NCBI RefSeq assembly: GCF_009380135.2
Contig: NZ_WHUT02000002.1
Coordinates: 186,001-250,000, forward strand
From: Fertoeibacter niger
Lineage (GTDB): Bacteria > Pseudomonadota > Alphaproteobacteria > Rhodobacterales > Rhodobacteraceae
Length of the DNA: 64,000 nt
Direction of reading: 5' to 3'
How positions within the stretch are numbered: the first letter of the stretch is position 1; each line of letters starts with the position of its first letter. Made by a program: the position numbers and the translations under genes. The notes beneath the pieces are model-generated. The model saw only the letters and a program-made list of their open reading frames with translations. It did no database searches and was not told the origin of the DNA. Of the stretch, positions 36,101 to 43,516 are shown piece by piece.

Positions 36101-36513
36101 CCGCATCCCCCTATTTCATCCGCCCCGAACAGGTCTCAGCCTTTGGTTTCGACTGGGGGCAGCTTGCCCTGACGGTGGGGCCGGAGGTGAACGGCGCGCA
36201 ACGGTTTTCCGGCGGCATCGTCACCGTGGCGCCGGGTGGCGGCCACAGCCGCCACAACCATCCGGGGGCCGAAGAGATCATTCTGGTCATGGCGGGCCAT
36301 GGCCGCCAGATGGTCGAGGATATTGACGGCACACCCGTGGAACAGGATGTCGGCCCCGGCTGCACGATATATGTGCCCGAGAGCCGGTTTCATTCCACGC
36401 TGAACACCGGCAGCGAGCCGATGACGCTGTTTGTGGTCTATTCCCCCGCAGGCCCCGAACTGGCCCTGCGTGAGTTGCCGGATTTCAGGGTGCTGCCGCT
36501 CAGGGCGGGGTAA
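36097..36513 (+). CDS. Cupin-domain protein
   Basis: 138-residue single-domain cupin. Motif 1 is [23 protein letters not shown] (His, His, Glu metal ligands) and motif 2 is [19 protein letters not shown] with the last His. It may be a sugar isomerase, a lyase or a ligand-binding protein. The start overlaps the TIM-barrel gene by 4 nt. It is the last gene of the sugar locus before the mobile island. Confidence 0.9.
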   Translation: MTASPYFIRPEQVSAFGFDWGQLALTVGPEVNGAQRFSGGIVTVAPGGGHSRHNHPGAEEIILVMAGHGRQMVEDIDGTPVEQDVGPGCTIYVPESRFHSTLNTGSEPMTLFVVYSPAGPELALRELPDFRVLPLRAG

Positions 36514-36657
36514 GAGCGGGCCGTTTCCTTCATGCGCGCATCAGCACTTTCATACTGGCGCAATCATCCAGCCTTGCATCGAACATCCACCAAGGAAATC
36601 ATACACCTGAAGGCCCGATCTGGCCAGACTGCGGGCCGCTTCGTCAACAGGCTGTGA

Positions 36658-37224
36658 GTGGGGGCGCAGGTCATGCGCGATCAGCCGGCTGTGATGCTTG
36701 TTCACCACTCGGGCAAAGATGTTGGCAAGGGCGCGCGGGGCCACTCATCCTTGCGCGCGGCCATTGATACCGAGATCGAACTGACCCGCGACGACCTGGG
36801 CCAGATCACGGCAGAGGTGACGAAACAGCGCGACGGGCCGACCGGCTATCGGTTCAGCTATGTGCTGCAGCAAGTGGAACTGGGTCTCGACCAAGACGGC
36901 GACCCGGTGACAACCTGTCTTGTCGAACCAGCGGAGACCGCACAGGCGGGCCGTGTGGCAGTGTCAGGGGCCGCGCGGTCTGCGCTGGACCTTCTCGACA
37001 AGACAATAGCGGAAAGCGGCGTGGAAATGCGCAAGCCGCAATATCCGGCGGGGCCATGCGTCGGAGTTGACCTCTGGCGCGAGGCTTGCCTTGAACCGGG
37101 GGCCATATCGGCTTCTGACGACAAGGAAGTGAGGGCACGGGCATTCCGCAAGTGTCGGGACCATCTGACCGATGCAAAGGTGGTTCTTGTGCGGGATGAT
37201 CTGGTTTGGCGGGTGCAGCCGTGA
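36658..37224 (+). pseudogene. 5'-truncated AAA/RepA-type helicase remnant
   Basis: C-terminal part (188 codons from a GTG) of a hexameric RecA-like replicative helicase of phage/plasmid islands. VMLVHHSGKDVGKGARGHSSLRAAIDTEIE is the family hallmark after Walker B, followed by YVLQQVELGLDQDGDPVTTCLVEP and the C-terminal WREACLEPGAISASDDKEVRARAFRK region with a final DDLVWRV. The Walker A half is absent and a TGA lies directly in front of the GTG, so the protein cannot be a helicase. It marks the left part of the mobile island. Confidence 0.75.
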
Positions 37225-37239
37225 CCCGGCCCGACCCGG

Positions 37240-37314
37240 CTGGGCCGCGTTGGGCCGGTTGGGCCGGTCAACCGGCCCGGCAACCTTGGGCCGGGTTGGG
37301 CCGGGTTGGGCCGC
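37240..37314. repeat. TTGGGCCGG minisatellite
   Basis: About seven imperfect copies of a TTGGGCCGG(G) unit, with one CCGGCCCGG segment in the opposite sense, directly after the helicase remnant. Two more copies lie at about 37366-37382. The repeat starts where coding sequence ends. Confidence 0.75.
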
Positions 37315-37421
37315 TTATGCGCAAGCATCTGAAATGTATGGATTATCAGCCTCTTGAGGCTTGGGCCGGTTCGGGCCGGTCCAACGATGACGGCGTACTG
37401 TGGACCGGTCTTGGCGGGGGA

Positions 37422-37451
37422 ATGGGAAACCCCCTTAAGGGGGGTTCCCAT
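37422..37451. terminator. Strong hairpin in the island
   Basis: Arms ATGGGAAACCCCC and GGGGGGTTCCCAT pair over 13 positions with one mismatch around a TTAA loop. No T-run follows. It could be a terminator for the helicase transcript or an extruding DNA structure. Confidence 0.55.
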
Positions 37452-37813
37452 CCCACCCCCCGGAACACGCCCAGCGGTCTTCCACTGGCCGGAAGCCCGT
37501 CTGGCGGATTGCCGATCTGGCCGCCGAAAGTCGCCGGGTCCTTCCTGCGGTTCAACCGCATGCGAGTAATTCGCACCCCGATGCTCGGGTGGGTTTGGTG
37601 AAAAAAATGGTGCAGGATTGCGTTGTAGTTGTTGTTTATCAGTGGGTTGCGCTGTGGCCTGTCGGCTTTGGCCTGAAAGCAACCTCGTTGGCCGGTGAGT
37701 GGAAAAACCCCGGCATGAACGCGGCCTGGTCCTTCCCGGGCTTGGCGTTCACAGCTGCGGCCCGGTGGGGTCCGGGCCGCAGCACTCGCAACAATCGGCC
37801 CAAGGGGTGCAGG

Positions 37814-38065
37814 ATGGCAGATGCGACGGAAATGCGGATTCAGATGGCCATGCGCCTGGCGCTGGCGCGGCTGCACATCGAGGAAGGGCTTGACCTGCAG
37901 CTGGTGCTGGCCGTGGCGCATGCCGAAGTGGCCACCGCGATTGCGGCCGCTTGTGGTGGCGACGTGGCGGCAGACTGCCTTCGCCGCGCTGCGCAGCAGG
38001 TTGAGGGATGGCCCGCCCTCGCAGATAGCGCTCTGGCGCGCGCTGCGCCTGCTGGCAGGGCCTAG
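37814..38065 (+). CDS. Small island protein, unknown
   Basis: 83-residue predicted helical protein (MRIQMAMRLALARLHIEEGLDLQLVLAVAHAEVATAIAAA). The ATG at 37814 has AAGGGG 10 nt upstream. It contains no domain I recognise. The composition is close to the rest of the island. It stands alone on the plus strand and could be a regulator or a phage accessory protein. Confidence 0.5.
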   Translation: MADATEMRIQMAMRLALARLHIEEGLDLQLVLAVAHAEVATAIAAACGGDVAADCLRRAAQQVEGWPALADSALARAAPAGRA

Positions 38066-38192
38066 TCGGTGTTTTCCGATGCTGGGCCGGGGGGGGGTCT
38101 AGTTGGCGCTGTAGGGTGCCTTCCTGGGGTGCTGTGCGAGCAAGTGAAATCATTGGGGAGTTCGGGCGATGGAAGCGTCTTTCTCAGTCTGA

Positions 38193-38660
38193 CTATTGCA
38201 TGAAAGCTGGGAACTGGATTAACAGCTTTGCGGGGAAAAAATCTGGATACGCGAGTGCTACACGCCAGATCATCAGAAACAATGCACCGAGCACTAGGCC
38301 GTAAAGTTGCAATTTTTGCCATCTGCTGATTCGCTTCTGAATCGGATCGAAACTTGCCTCGGTTGCTATTTCAAATAGCGCAGGATGATAGCCGACAGGC
38401 ACTTCATTCTGCGCTTTCAAATAACCTGCATTTGCGTAAACAAAGTGGTTGATGTTCATAATTGCCCTGATTCCAGCCCAAAAGCTGACAGCCCAAACAC
38501 CTATAGCCAAGATCACTAGAATGCTTGGCCATTCTAGCGGCAGCGAGTCCCGAAGCGTGATGGCAAAGCCGATGGCGGCACCGGCGCTTGCCAGAAGAAA
38601 ATAGATCAACTTCTCACGTGTAGCAAAATGCAACTTGTGAAGTTCTATTTGTTCGCTCAT
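38193..38660 (-). CDS. Membrane protein of unknown function
   Basis: 155-residue protein with three likely transmembrane helices: LIYFLLASAGAAIGFAIT, WPSILVILAIGVWAVSFWAGI and LQLYGLVLGALFLMIWRVALAYP. The base composition here is visibly more AT-rich than the surrounding chromosome, suggesting recent acquisition. No family recognised. It is isolated between small genes and may be a cargo gene of the island. Confidence 0.7.
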   Translation of the reverse strand: MSEQIELHKLHFATREKLIYFLLASAGAAIGFAITLRDSLPLEWPSILVILAIGVWAVSFWAGIRAIMNINHFVYANAGYLKAQNEVPVGYHPALFEIATEASFDPIQKRISRWQKLQLYGLVLGALFLMIWRVALAYPDFFPAKLLIQFPAFMQ

Positions 38661-38733
38661 CCTAAATTTCCTACAGAGCTGCGTACTCGCTTGTTCGGGC
38701 TACTAGTCAAATTGAGCTTGGCGCTCAACCCTA

Positions 38734-39030
38734 CTAAACCGCAGGCTCCTGCAGATGGGGATAATATATGAACCGAGCCTCATTTCCCGGCAGCTCAAAT
38801 GGCTGATCAGGGTCAATTGTCACAAACGAAACTTCGCCGCGAATGACACTTGCTCGAAATCGTCTTCCGAAATGCTGTCTTTCCTGACCGTTGCCAACGT
38901 CCTGCCAGTCCCCGCCGAACAATCGGTCTAGTATGAATACCCCACCTCCATTGTTGCGTAAACGCTGGGCTATCGACGCGTAAGCGACTTGATACCTTTG
39001 GGTTTCTCGGTTGAGGGGGCGAAATGCCAC
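38734..39030 (-). CDS. Small protein downstream of RHH protein, DUF1413-like
   Basis: 98-residue protein starting with GTG 3 nt after the RHH gene stop; its ribosome site (AGGAG) lies within the end of that gene, so translation is coupled. The segment VFILDRLFGGDWQDVGNGQERQHFGRRFRASV with a later RFIYY reminds me of DUF1413 proteins (a short domain of unknown function ending near a Tyr). AT-richer than the chromosome. Possible partner, or toxin, of the RHH protein. Confidence 0.65.
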   Translation of the reverse strand: MAFRPLNRETQRYQVAYASIAQRLRNNGGGVFILDRLFGGDWQDVGNGQERQHFGRRFRASVIRGEVSFVTIDPDQPFELPGNEARFIYYPHLQEPAV

Positions 39031-39033
39031 TTT

Positions 39034-39207
39034 TTAGCTCCTGAGTTGCTCCAGTAGGTTGCGGATGAACTCTGGCCGCGACGGTTCGGGGTTAAGCTTT
39101 GCCCGCTCAAGGTCAAGCCATGCCAAAAGATCAGGCGGCAGTCGCAGGTTTATCGACGTGGAATTGACCGGGGGACGGCCAATCCTTTTCTTTTCTGTTT
39201 CAGGCAC
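39034..39207 (-). CDS. Ribbon-helix-helix (CopG/Arc-type) small DNA-binding protein
   Basis: 57-residue protein from a GTG at 39207 with AAGGGG upstream. It reads with a basic start (KKRIGRPPVNSTSINLRLP), a beta-strand INLRLPPDLLAWLDLER, and helix SRPEFIRNLLEQL, the size and layout of an RHH antitoxin or repressor. The gene is followed after 3 nt by the 98-residue gene. GGCACCAGAAA and GGTGCCAGAAA repeats just upstream (39203 and 39237) are possible operators. Candidate antitoxin of a type II pair. Confidence 0.7.
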   Translation of the reverse strand: MPETEKKRIGRPPVNSTSINLRLPPDLLAWLDLERAKLNPEPSRPEFIRNLLEQLRS

Positions 39208-39320
39208 CAGAAACCCCTTGACCGATTAGCCTTGATGGTGCCAGAAATGAGGCGGGCGGACAAGGTGTTACCAGCACCCTGCCGCCCTAACCGAAACCCT
39301 GTTCTTAGGAGGAACAGCGA

Positions 39321-39509
39321 ATGGCTACGCATTGCCATATCACCACCGGCTTGCCTGTGGAAACCCTGCACAAGATCCACGATTGTCTCGCCCTGGCACT
39401 AGACGCGACCGAAAGCCCGGCGGGCTATCCTCAGCCGATGCGCGAGGCCCGCAGCTACATGCGCGCCGCGCTGCGCCAGACGAACCGCCTGATCGGGGGT
39501 GCGCAATGA
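39321..39509 (+). CDS. Small island protein, unknown
   Basis: 62-residue protein with a perfect ribosome site (AGGAGG) 8 nt before the ATG, so it is almost surely translated. Sequence is helical (VETLHKIHDCLALALDATE, MREARSYMRAALRQTNRLI). No family recognised. It overlaps the next gene by 4 nt (ATGA), forming a three-gene plus-strand unit with two exported proteins. Confidence 0.65.
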   Translation: MATHCHITTGLPVETLHKIHDCLALALDATESPAGYPQPMREARSYMRAALRQTNRLIGGAQ

Positions 39510-39781
39510 ACCGCCGCCAGCTGATCCGCAGCGCTGCGGTACTGTCGCTTGCCACTCTGCCCGCCCTGGCCATGGCTGCTGCGGAACCCGTGCCGCTGAT
39601 GGTGCAGATGTGGCAGCAGATGAAGGCGACCTTGCCGCCCGGGTACCGTATGGGCCTGATCGGCTATAGCCGTGCTGACCTGGGGGATTTGTACTGCGGC
39701 TGGGCCAAGGCCGATGATGGCTATCCGGGGCCGGACCTTGTTTTCACAGCGGATGCGATGCGCTGGGAGGTTTGGGCATGA
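39506..39781 (+). CDS. Small exported protein, Tat-type signal
   Basis: 91-residue protein. The start MNRRQLIRSAAVLSLATLPALAMAAA is a signal peptide with paired arginines, cleaved near residue 26. The remaining 65 residues (MVQMWQQMKATLPPGYRMGLIGYSRADLG) match nothing I know. ATGA overlaps tie it to both neighbours. A periplasmic protein inside a phage-like island is unusual; it could act in exclusion or lysis. The next gene begins with a similar signal (MNRR). Confidence 0.65.
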   Translation: MNRRQLIRSAAVLSLATLPALAMAAAEPVPLMVQMWQQMKATLPPGYRMGLIGYSRADLGDLYCGWAKADDGYPGPDLVFTADAMRWEVWA

Positions 39782-40251
39782 ACCGCCGCGCTGTTCTGGC
39801 CGCAGGCCCGGCGCTGGCTTTTCTGCCCGCCGCCGGTACCCATGCCGCCACCGAAGACCCGCTGTTGGCCCTGCACCGCGAATGGTGGGCCGCCCGCGTC
39901 GAGTGGTATCGCTGGGCCAATGTCGAGGGCAACGGCAACTGGGATTTTCCCGAAAGTGTCGCCGCCGCCCGGCGCGAAGATGTGGCGTTGAAGGCGATCT
40001 TGCAGGCGCGGGCCAGCGGCTTGCCCGGCATTGCCGCGCAGGTTCACGTACTTTGGACCTGTTCTGGCCCCGGCAGCGCGGAATGGCTGCCTGAATATGC
40101 AGAAGAATGCGGGCAGTATGAGTTTCAGGCGATGCTTGCCCTGTGGCGCATCGCGACGGGAAGCGACCTACCGCCGCCGATCAGTGCCTTTCGTGACGGT
40201 GCGGCTGTGCCCAATCCGATTTCCGCTGTAGCTGGTCAGTTCTTCGCCTAA
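39778..40251 (+). CDS. Exported protein, unknown
   Basis: 157-residue protein with a twin-arginine-like signal MNRRAVLAAGPALAFLPAAGTHA. The mature part begins ATEDPLLALHREWWAARVEWYRWAN, a Trp-rich helical stretch, and has a cysteine pair further on. I recognise no family. It overlaps the previous gene by 4 nt and its stop codon lies in the first arm of a long hairpin. Same transcription unit as the two preceding genes. Confidence 0.65.
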   Translation: MNRRAVLAAGPALAFLPAAGTHAATEDPLLALHREWWAARVEWYRWANVEGNGNWDFPESVAAARREDVALKAILQARASGLPGIAAQVHVLWTCSGPGSAEWLPEYAEECGQYEFQAMLALWRIATGSDLPPPISAFRDGAAVPNPISAVAGQFFA

Positions 40252-40306
40252 AAGGTGTTGAACGTCTCAACCATTTATGTTTGTGTTGAGACGAAGAACA
40301 CCTTTT
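40250..40306. terminator. Two-tier hairpin after the exported-protein unit
   Basis: The outer stem is AAAAGGTGTT / AACACCTTTT (10 bp) and the inner stem CGTCTCAAC / GTTGAGACG (9 bp), separated by 3 nt on each side, with a 13 nt loop. The A-run on the left and T-run on the right allow termination in either direction. Confidence 0.8.
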
Positions 40307-40324
40307 GAATGCTGGAGAAGCTGA

Positions 40325-40876
40325 ATGGACCGGATCAGACTGGGCGAATTTGTCAAATGGATCGGGGAGGAACGGGAAACCTTCCGTTCCATCCTGAATC
40401 GTGGGGAAGCCCCCATTGCGAAGGAACGCGGCGACGAAAAGCAGCGCACCTATGACGGCGCCGACCTGATGGCCTGGTGCATCTTCACCATGCTGCGCCG
40501 CATGGGGCTGACCCCGAGGCTGGCCGGAGAGACCGTGCGTCTCTCTGACGTCGTGGCGCAGTTTTTTCAGGCGATGCAGAAGGGCGAGGATGTGTCGGAT
40601 TGGCACGTTTATTCCTATGCCACGCGGCGGGATCGCGGCGAAAAGGGCCAGATCGAAGTAGTCTGGCAGACGTTCGGGGGGCCGGATGAGGCGGCAAGAG
40701 TCCTGAGGGTCGAGGCCGAAGGCTACGGGAAGCCCGACCTGCAGGGTTACATTCGCTTGGGTCTGGTCGGGCTGACCAGCGTTCCGCTGTGGCCGTGCTA
40801 CGAGCGCTGCGTTGCGACGGCCAAAGCCCACGGTTTCGACATGCAAGGCCCCGATCTGTTCGAGATCGAGGGCTAA
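40325..40876 (+). CDS. Phage-type protein with MerR-like N-terminal helices
   Basis: 183-residue protein. The first 70 residues (IRLGEFVKWIGEERETFRSILNRG, then YDGADLMAWCIFTMLRRMGLT) look like a winged-helix of the MerR/excisionase type, with the pattern strand-helix then a later helix with aromatic residues. The C-terminal part has no known motif. It opens the gene run leading to the prohead protease and capsid genes and may regulate them. The GGAGAAG ribosome site supports the start. Confidence 0.55.
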   Translation: MDRIRLGEFVKWIGEERETFRSILNRGEAPIAKERGDEKQRTYDGADLMAWCIFTMLRRMGLTPRLAGETVRLSDVVAQFFQAMQKGEDVSDWHVYSYATRRDRGEKGQIEVVWQTFGGPDEAARVLRVEAEGYGKPDLQGYIRLGLVGLTSVPLWPCYERCVATAKAHGFDMQGPDLFEIEG

Positions 40877-40880
40877 GGCC

Positions 40881-41108
40881 ATGTTTCACCAGACCATCCG
40901 TCTTCCCGCACCGTTCCACATGATCGAGGTTTTCTCGCTGGTGGAGCCGGTGGGCGAGACTGAAACCGAAGTGCATTTCGGGCACCGCCTTTACATGGTG
41001 GTGCCCCGTGCCAAGGGCGGCAAGGTTCTGCTGATGGAGGGGCATGGCTACACACTGCCCAAGAACATACTGGCGCAGGTGCCGCAAGAAACTGAGGGGC
41101 AAGACTAG
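40881..41108 (+). CDS. Small island protein upstream of prohead protease
   Basis: 75-residue protein starting 4 nt after the previous stop. It reads as short beta strands (MFHQTIRLPAPFHMIEVFSLVEP, HFGHRLYMVVPRAKGGKVLLMEGHGY), suggesting a small all-beta domain. No family recognised. Its stop is one base before the ATG of the protease gene, so it is cotranscribed with the capsid module. Confidence 0.6.
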   Translation: MFHQTIRLPAPFHMIEVFSLVEPVGETETEVHFGHRLYMVVPRAKGGKVLLMEGHGYTLPKNILAQVPQETEGQD

Positions 41109-41109
41109 C

Positions 41110-41733
41110 ATGGCCCCCCATTTCACCCTTGAGGGCGTGATCGGGGAAGCCCCAAACACCCCTGCCGACCTGCGCCAGTTCCTGAATGCGAACAGCGCCA
41201 GCGCCGTTACCCTGTCGATCAATTCCCCCGGCGGCGATGCCTATGCCGGGGCGGCGATGATGGCCGCAGTTGAGGGGCACGGGGGCGTTACGGTGCATGT
41301 GCGCGGCATTGCCGCCTCTGCCGCTACTCTGCCGGTTGTCGCGGCGCAGAAGGTTGTCATTCATCATGCAGCTTTGCTGATGATCCATGAGCCAGCTGCG
41401 CTGGCAGACGGGCCGGCGGATACGCATCGGATGGCGGCAGATGCGCTGGACAAGATGAGCGGGGTCTATGCCGCAGCCTATGCCAAGCACACCGGCCATT
41501 CTGTCGATCGGATACTCGCATGGATGCGGGCCGAAACATGGATGACTGCCGAGGAAGCCGTTGAACTGCGCTTCGCTGATCAGATCGAGGCACTGACCGC
41601 CCCGATGATGCTGGCCGCATTTGACTACACGCGCTTTCGCTCTGCACCGGTCGCGCTGGTGCAGGCGACCCACAAGAACGGCTGGGCGGCCGGATCGCCC
41701 GATTCCAAATCCAAGGGAAAGCAAGATGCTTGA
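41110..41733 (+). CDS. Head maturation protease, ClpP-related
   Basis: 207-residue phage prohead protease of the ClpP/S49 fold. The oxyanion-type loop INSPGGDAYAGAAM, the catalytic serine in VRGIAASAATL (second Ser), and the downstream HHAALLMIHEPA with catalytic His follow the ClpP order; D/E residues near VDRILAWMRAETWMTAEEAVE belong to the last helices. Such enzymes cleave the scaffold and capsid precursor in head assembly. It overlaps the capsid gene by 8 nt, as in complete prophages. Confidence 0.88.
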   Translation: MAPHFTLEGVIGEAPNTPADLRQFLNANSASAVTLSINSPGGDAYAGAAMMAAVEGHGGVTVHVRGIAASAATLPVVAAQKVVIHHAALLMIHEPAALADGPADTHRMAADALDKMSGVYAAAYAKHTGHSVDRILAWMRAETWMTAEEAVELRFADQIEALTAPMMLAAFDYTRFRSAPVALVQATHKNGWAAGSPDSKSKGKQDA

Positions 41734-43213
41734 CTTCAAAATGAAACACGAGGGCGAGCCGCCCGCGCGCATCGTCGCACAAGCGCGCATGAAGTTCGCT
41801 GCGGCGGGTTTGCCCAAATCCTTCGGCGACAAGGTGGCGGCTTACATGGTCGATGGCGAAGACATTGACGCCGCGCTGATTGAACAGCTCACGGCAGTTG
41901 TTGACCTGTTCAAGCTGCATGAGGTTTCCCTCGCTGAGGCAGAGAAGGCTTTCGAGAAAATTCTTGAAGACGTTTACAACGCCGCGGCGGCGGGCGGCGA
42001 CGATCTGCAGATCGAAAGCGCCTGGCCCGGTCTGGAAAGCAATGGCGCAAAGTCAACTGGTGCCATTCTGGGCGCGGCGATTTCGCATTTCAGAAAAAAG
42101 GGGCCGTCGATCCGCATCGGCGCGGGGCCTGGGCCGGATCACCGTTCACCGCAAATGGCGGGGGAACGCCGCATCGAGGCGATGGCAGACGGGCTGCTGG
42201 CGCGGATTGACCGCAGGCACAAGCCGACTATCGGGCGGGAATATGCCGCTCTTTCGCTGGCGGAGCTTGCCATGACCAGTGAGCGGGCAGCGGGCAGGCG
42301 ACCGCTGAACATGCAAGAAGCCGTGCGGATGGCAACACACTCGACCAGCGACTTCGCAGCTGTGCTTGAAAACGCCCTGGGCAAATCAGTTGCCCGTCAG
42401 ATGGAACAAATTACACCGGCGCTGCAGCGCGCGGCGCATGACATTCCGGCGGAAGACTACCGGGGAGGCAAGCTGATCGGGCTGTCGGGTTCCGGCATGC
42501 CGCAGGAAGTCGGCGAGGGTGGCGAGATCAAGCACGTCACCATTGATGAATCGGGCGAGAGGAAACCGGCACCGCGCGACTTTGGCGCTTTGTTCAGTCT
42601 CTCGAACAAGGCAATTTACAACGACGATACCGGGATCTTCGGTGAGATCAGCAAGAAGATGGTCGCCGGTTCCACCGAACGTTTCCGGCGGGTGCTGCTG
42701 GAACCCGTGCTGGCAAATGCGGGTCTTGGCAACCTGATGGCGGATGGCAACCCGGTTTTCCACGCCAGCCACGGCAACCTTGCCGCCAGTGGGGCAGCGC
42801 TGGACGTTACCTCGCTGTCGGCGGCGCGTGTGGCGCTGCGCAGCCAGCGGGGCACCCAAGGCGAATACTATGCGATTGAGCCTTGGGCCCTTGTGGTGCC
42901 GCCGCAGCTGGAAACCAAGGCACAGCAGCTGATGGCCGAAATCAACGCCACCAAGTTCAGCGATGCAAACCCGTTCTCCGGCGCGCTGGAAATCATCGTC
43001 GAAGTGGGTCTGACAGACCCGCTGGCCTGGTACCTGATCGGCAACCCGGCTTCGCATGACGGGCTGGCCTATTCCTATCTGGACGGGCAGGCCGCGCCGC
43101 GAGTCGAAAGCAAACCCGGCTGGAATACGCTTGGAGTCGAGTTCCGCCTGGTCTGGGCTGTGGATGCCCGGTTTGTCTCGTGGGCCTCGTGGTACAAGAA
43201 CCCCGGCGCATGA
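41726..43213 (+). CDS. Phage major capsid protein (Mu gpT-like) with N-terminal extension
   Basis: 495-residue protein. The C-terminal 300 residues match the Mu-type major head subunit family: FGALFSLSNKAIYNDDTGIFGEISKKM, ADGNPVFHASHGNLA, GEYYAIEPWALVVPPQLE and VEFRLVWAVDARFVSWASWYKNPGA. The N-terminal 190 residues are charged and helical (EKAFEKILEDVYNAAAAGG, HRSPQMAGERRIEAMADG) and may be the scaffold region removed by the protease. A terminator hairpin follows. No portal, terminase or tail gene is adjacent. Confidence 0.85.
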   Translation: MLDFKMKHEGEPPARIVAQARMKFAAAGLPKSFGDKVAAYMVDGEDIDAALIEQLTAVVDLFKLHEVSLAEAEKAFEKILEDVYNAAAAGGDDLQIESAWPGLESNGAKSTGAILGAAISHFRKKGPSIRIGAGPGPDHRSPQMAGERRIEAMADGLLARIDRRHKPTIGREYAALSLAELAMTSERAAGRRPLNMQEAVRMATHSTSDFAAVLENALGKSVARQMEQITPALQRAAHDIPAEDYRGGKLIGLSGSGMPQEVGEGGEIKHVTIDESGERKPAPRDFGALFSLSNKAIYNDDTGIFGEISKKMVAGSTERFRRVLLEPVLANAGLGNLMADGNPVFHASHGNLAASGAALDVTSLSAARVALRSQRGTQGEYYAIEPWALVVPPQLETKAQQLMAEINATKFSDANPFSGALEIIVEVGLTDPLAWYLIGNPASHDGLAYSYLDGQAAPRVESKPGWNTLGVEFRLVWAVDARFVSWASWYKNPGA

Positions 43214-43249
43214 TGACGACCGCAGGGCGCTGATGGCGCCAAAAGCATT

Positions 43250-43283
43250 CTTCGGGGCGGTTCTGGGATTGCCCGCCCCGAAG
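43250..43283 (+). terminator. Terminator after the capsid gene
   Basis: CTTCGGGGCGG / CCGCCCCGAAG forms an 11 bp perfect stem with a 12 nt loop, 36 bp after the capsid stop. No clear T-run follows. It separates the capsid module from the integrase module. Confidence 0.6.
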
Positions 43284-43312
43284 TTCAACCCGGTGCAAGG
43301 CTGATCGAGAAC

Positions 43313-43516
43313 ATGGCTTCCCTTCCCCCTCTCTTGGCAAGCGAAACGGTTGCGGCGCAGCTTCTGGACATGAAGCCTGCCGAGTTTCGCGCACTGGTCA
43401 AGGCTGGGCACCTGCCGAAGGGGCGGGAAATCGCGCCGGGCTATGTGCGCTGGGTGACGGATGATCTGCGAGCCATCGCCAGCGGTGCCGCGATAGATGG
43501 AGGGATTGACTGGTGA
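43313..43516 (+). CDS. AlpA/excisionase-like small winged-helix protein
   Basis: 67-residue DNA-binding protein. ETVAAQLLDMKPAEFRALVKAGHLPKGREIAPGYVRWVTDDLRAI follows the MerR/AlpA winged-helix order: helix, recognition helix, then Arg-Trp wing. Position directly before the integrase (GTGA overlap) is typical of excisionases (Xis) or AlpA activators of integrase. Likely controls excision of the island. Confidence 0.75.
   Translation: MASLPPLLASETVAAQLLDMKPAEFRALVKAGHLPKGREIAPGYVRWVTDDLRAIASGAAIDGGIDW

Larger units (their letters stand above)
37225..37813. other. Non-coding stretch inside the island
   Basis: 589 bp between the helicase remnant and the next small gene. It contains a GGGCCGG-rich minisatellite (37240-37314) and a strong hairpin (37422-37451). 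Open frames through it on both strands are low-complexity (Gly/Pro/Ala/Trp rich) and have no ribosome sites, so I do not call genes here. Confidence 0.6.

Noticed and set aside
37240-37314. CRISPR-like array
   Set aside because: Units are about 9-10 bp and directly contiguous without unique spacers, so it is a minisatellite, and no cas gene is present in the window.
37206-37601. 131-codon plus-strand frame in the minisatellite
   Set aside because: Its protein is a translation of the GGGCCGG repeats and hairpin; no ribosome site.
36858-37682. 274-codon minus-strand frame through the repeat region of the island
   Set aside because: Low complexity (Pro/Arg/Ser/Thr), antisense to the helicase remnant, and it runs through the minisatellite.
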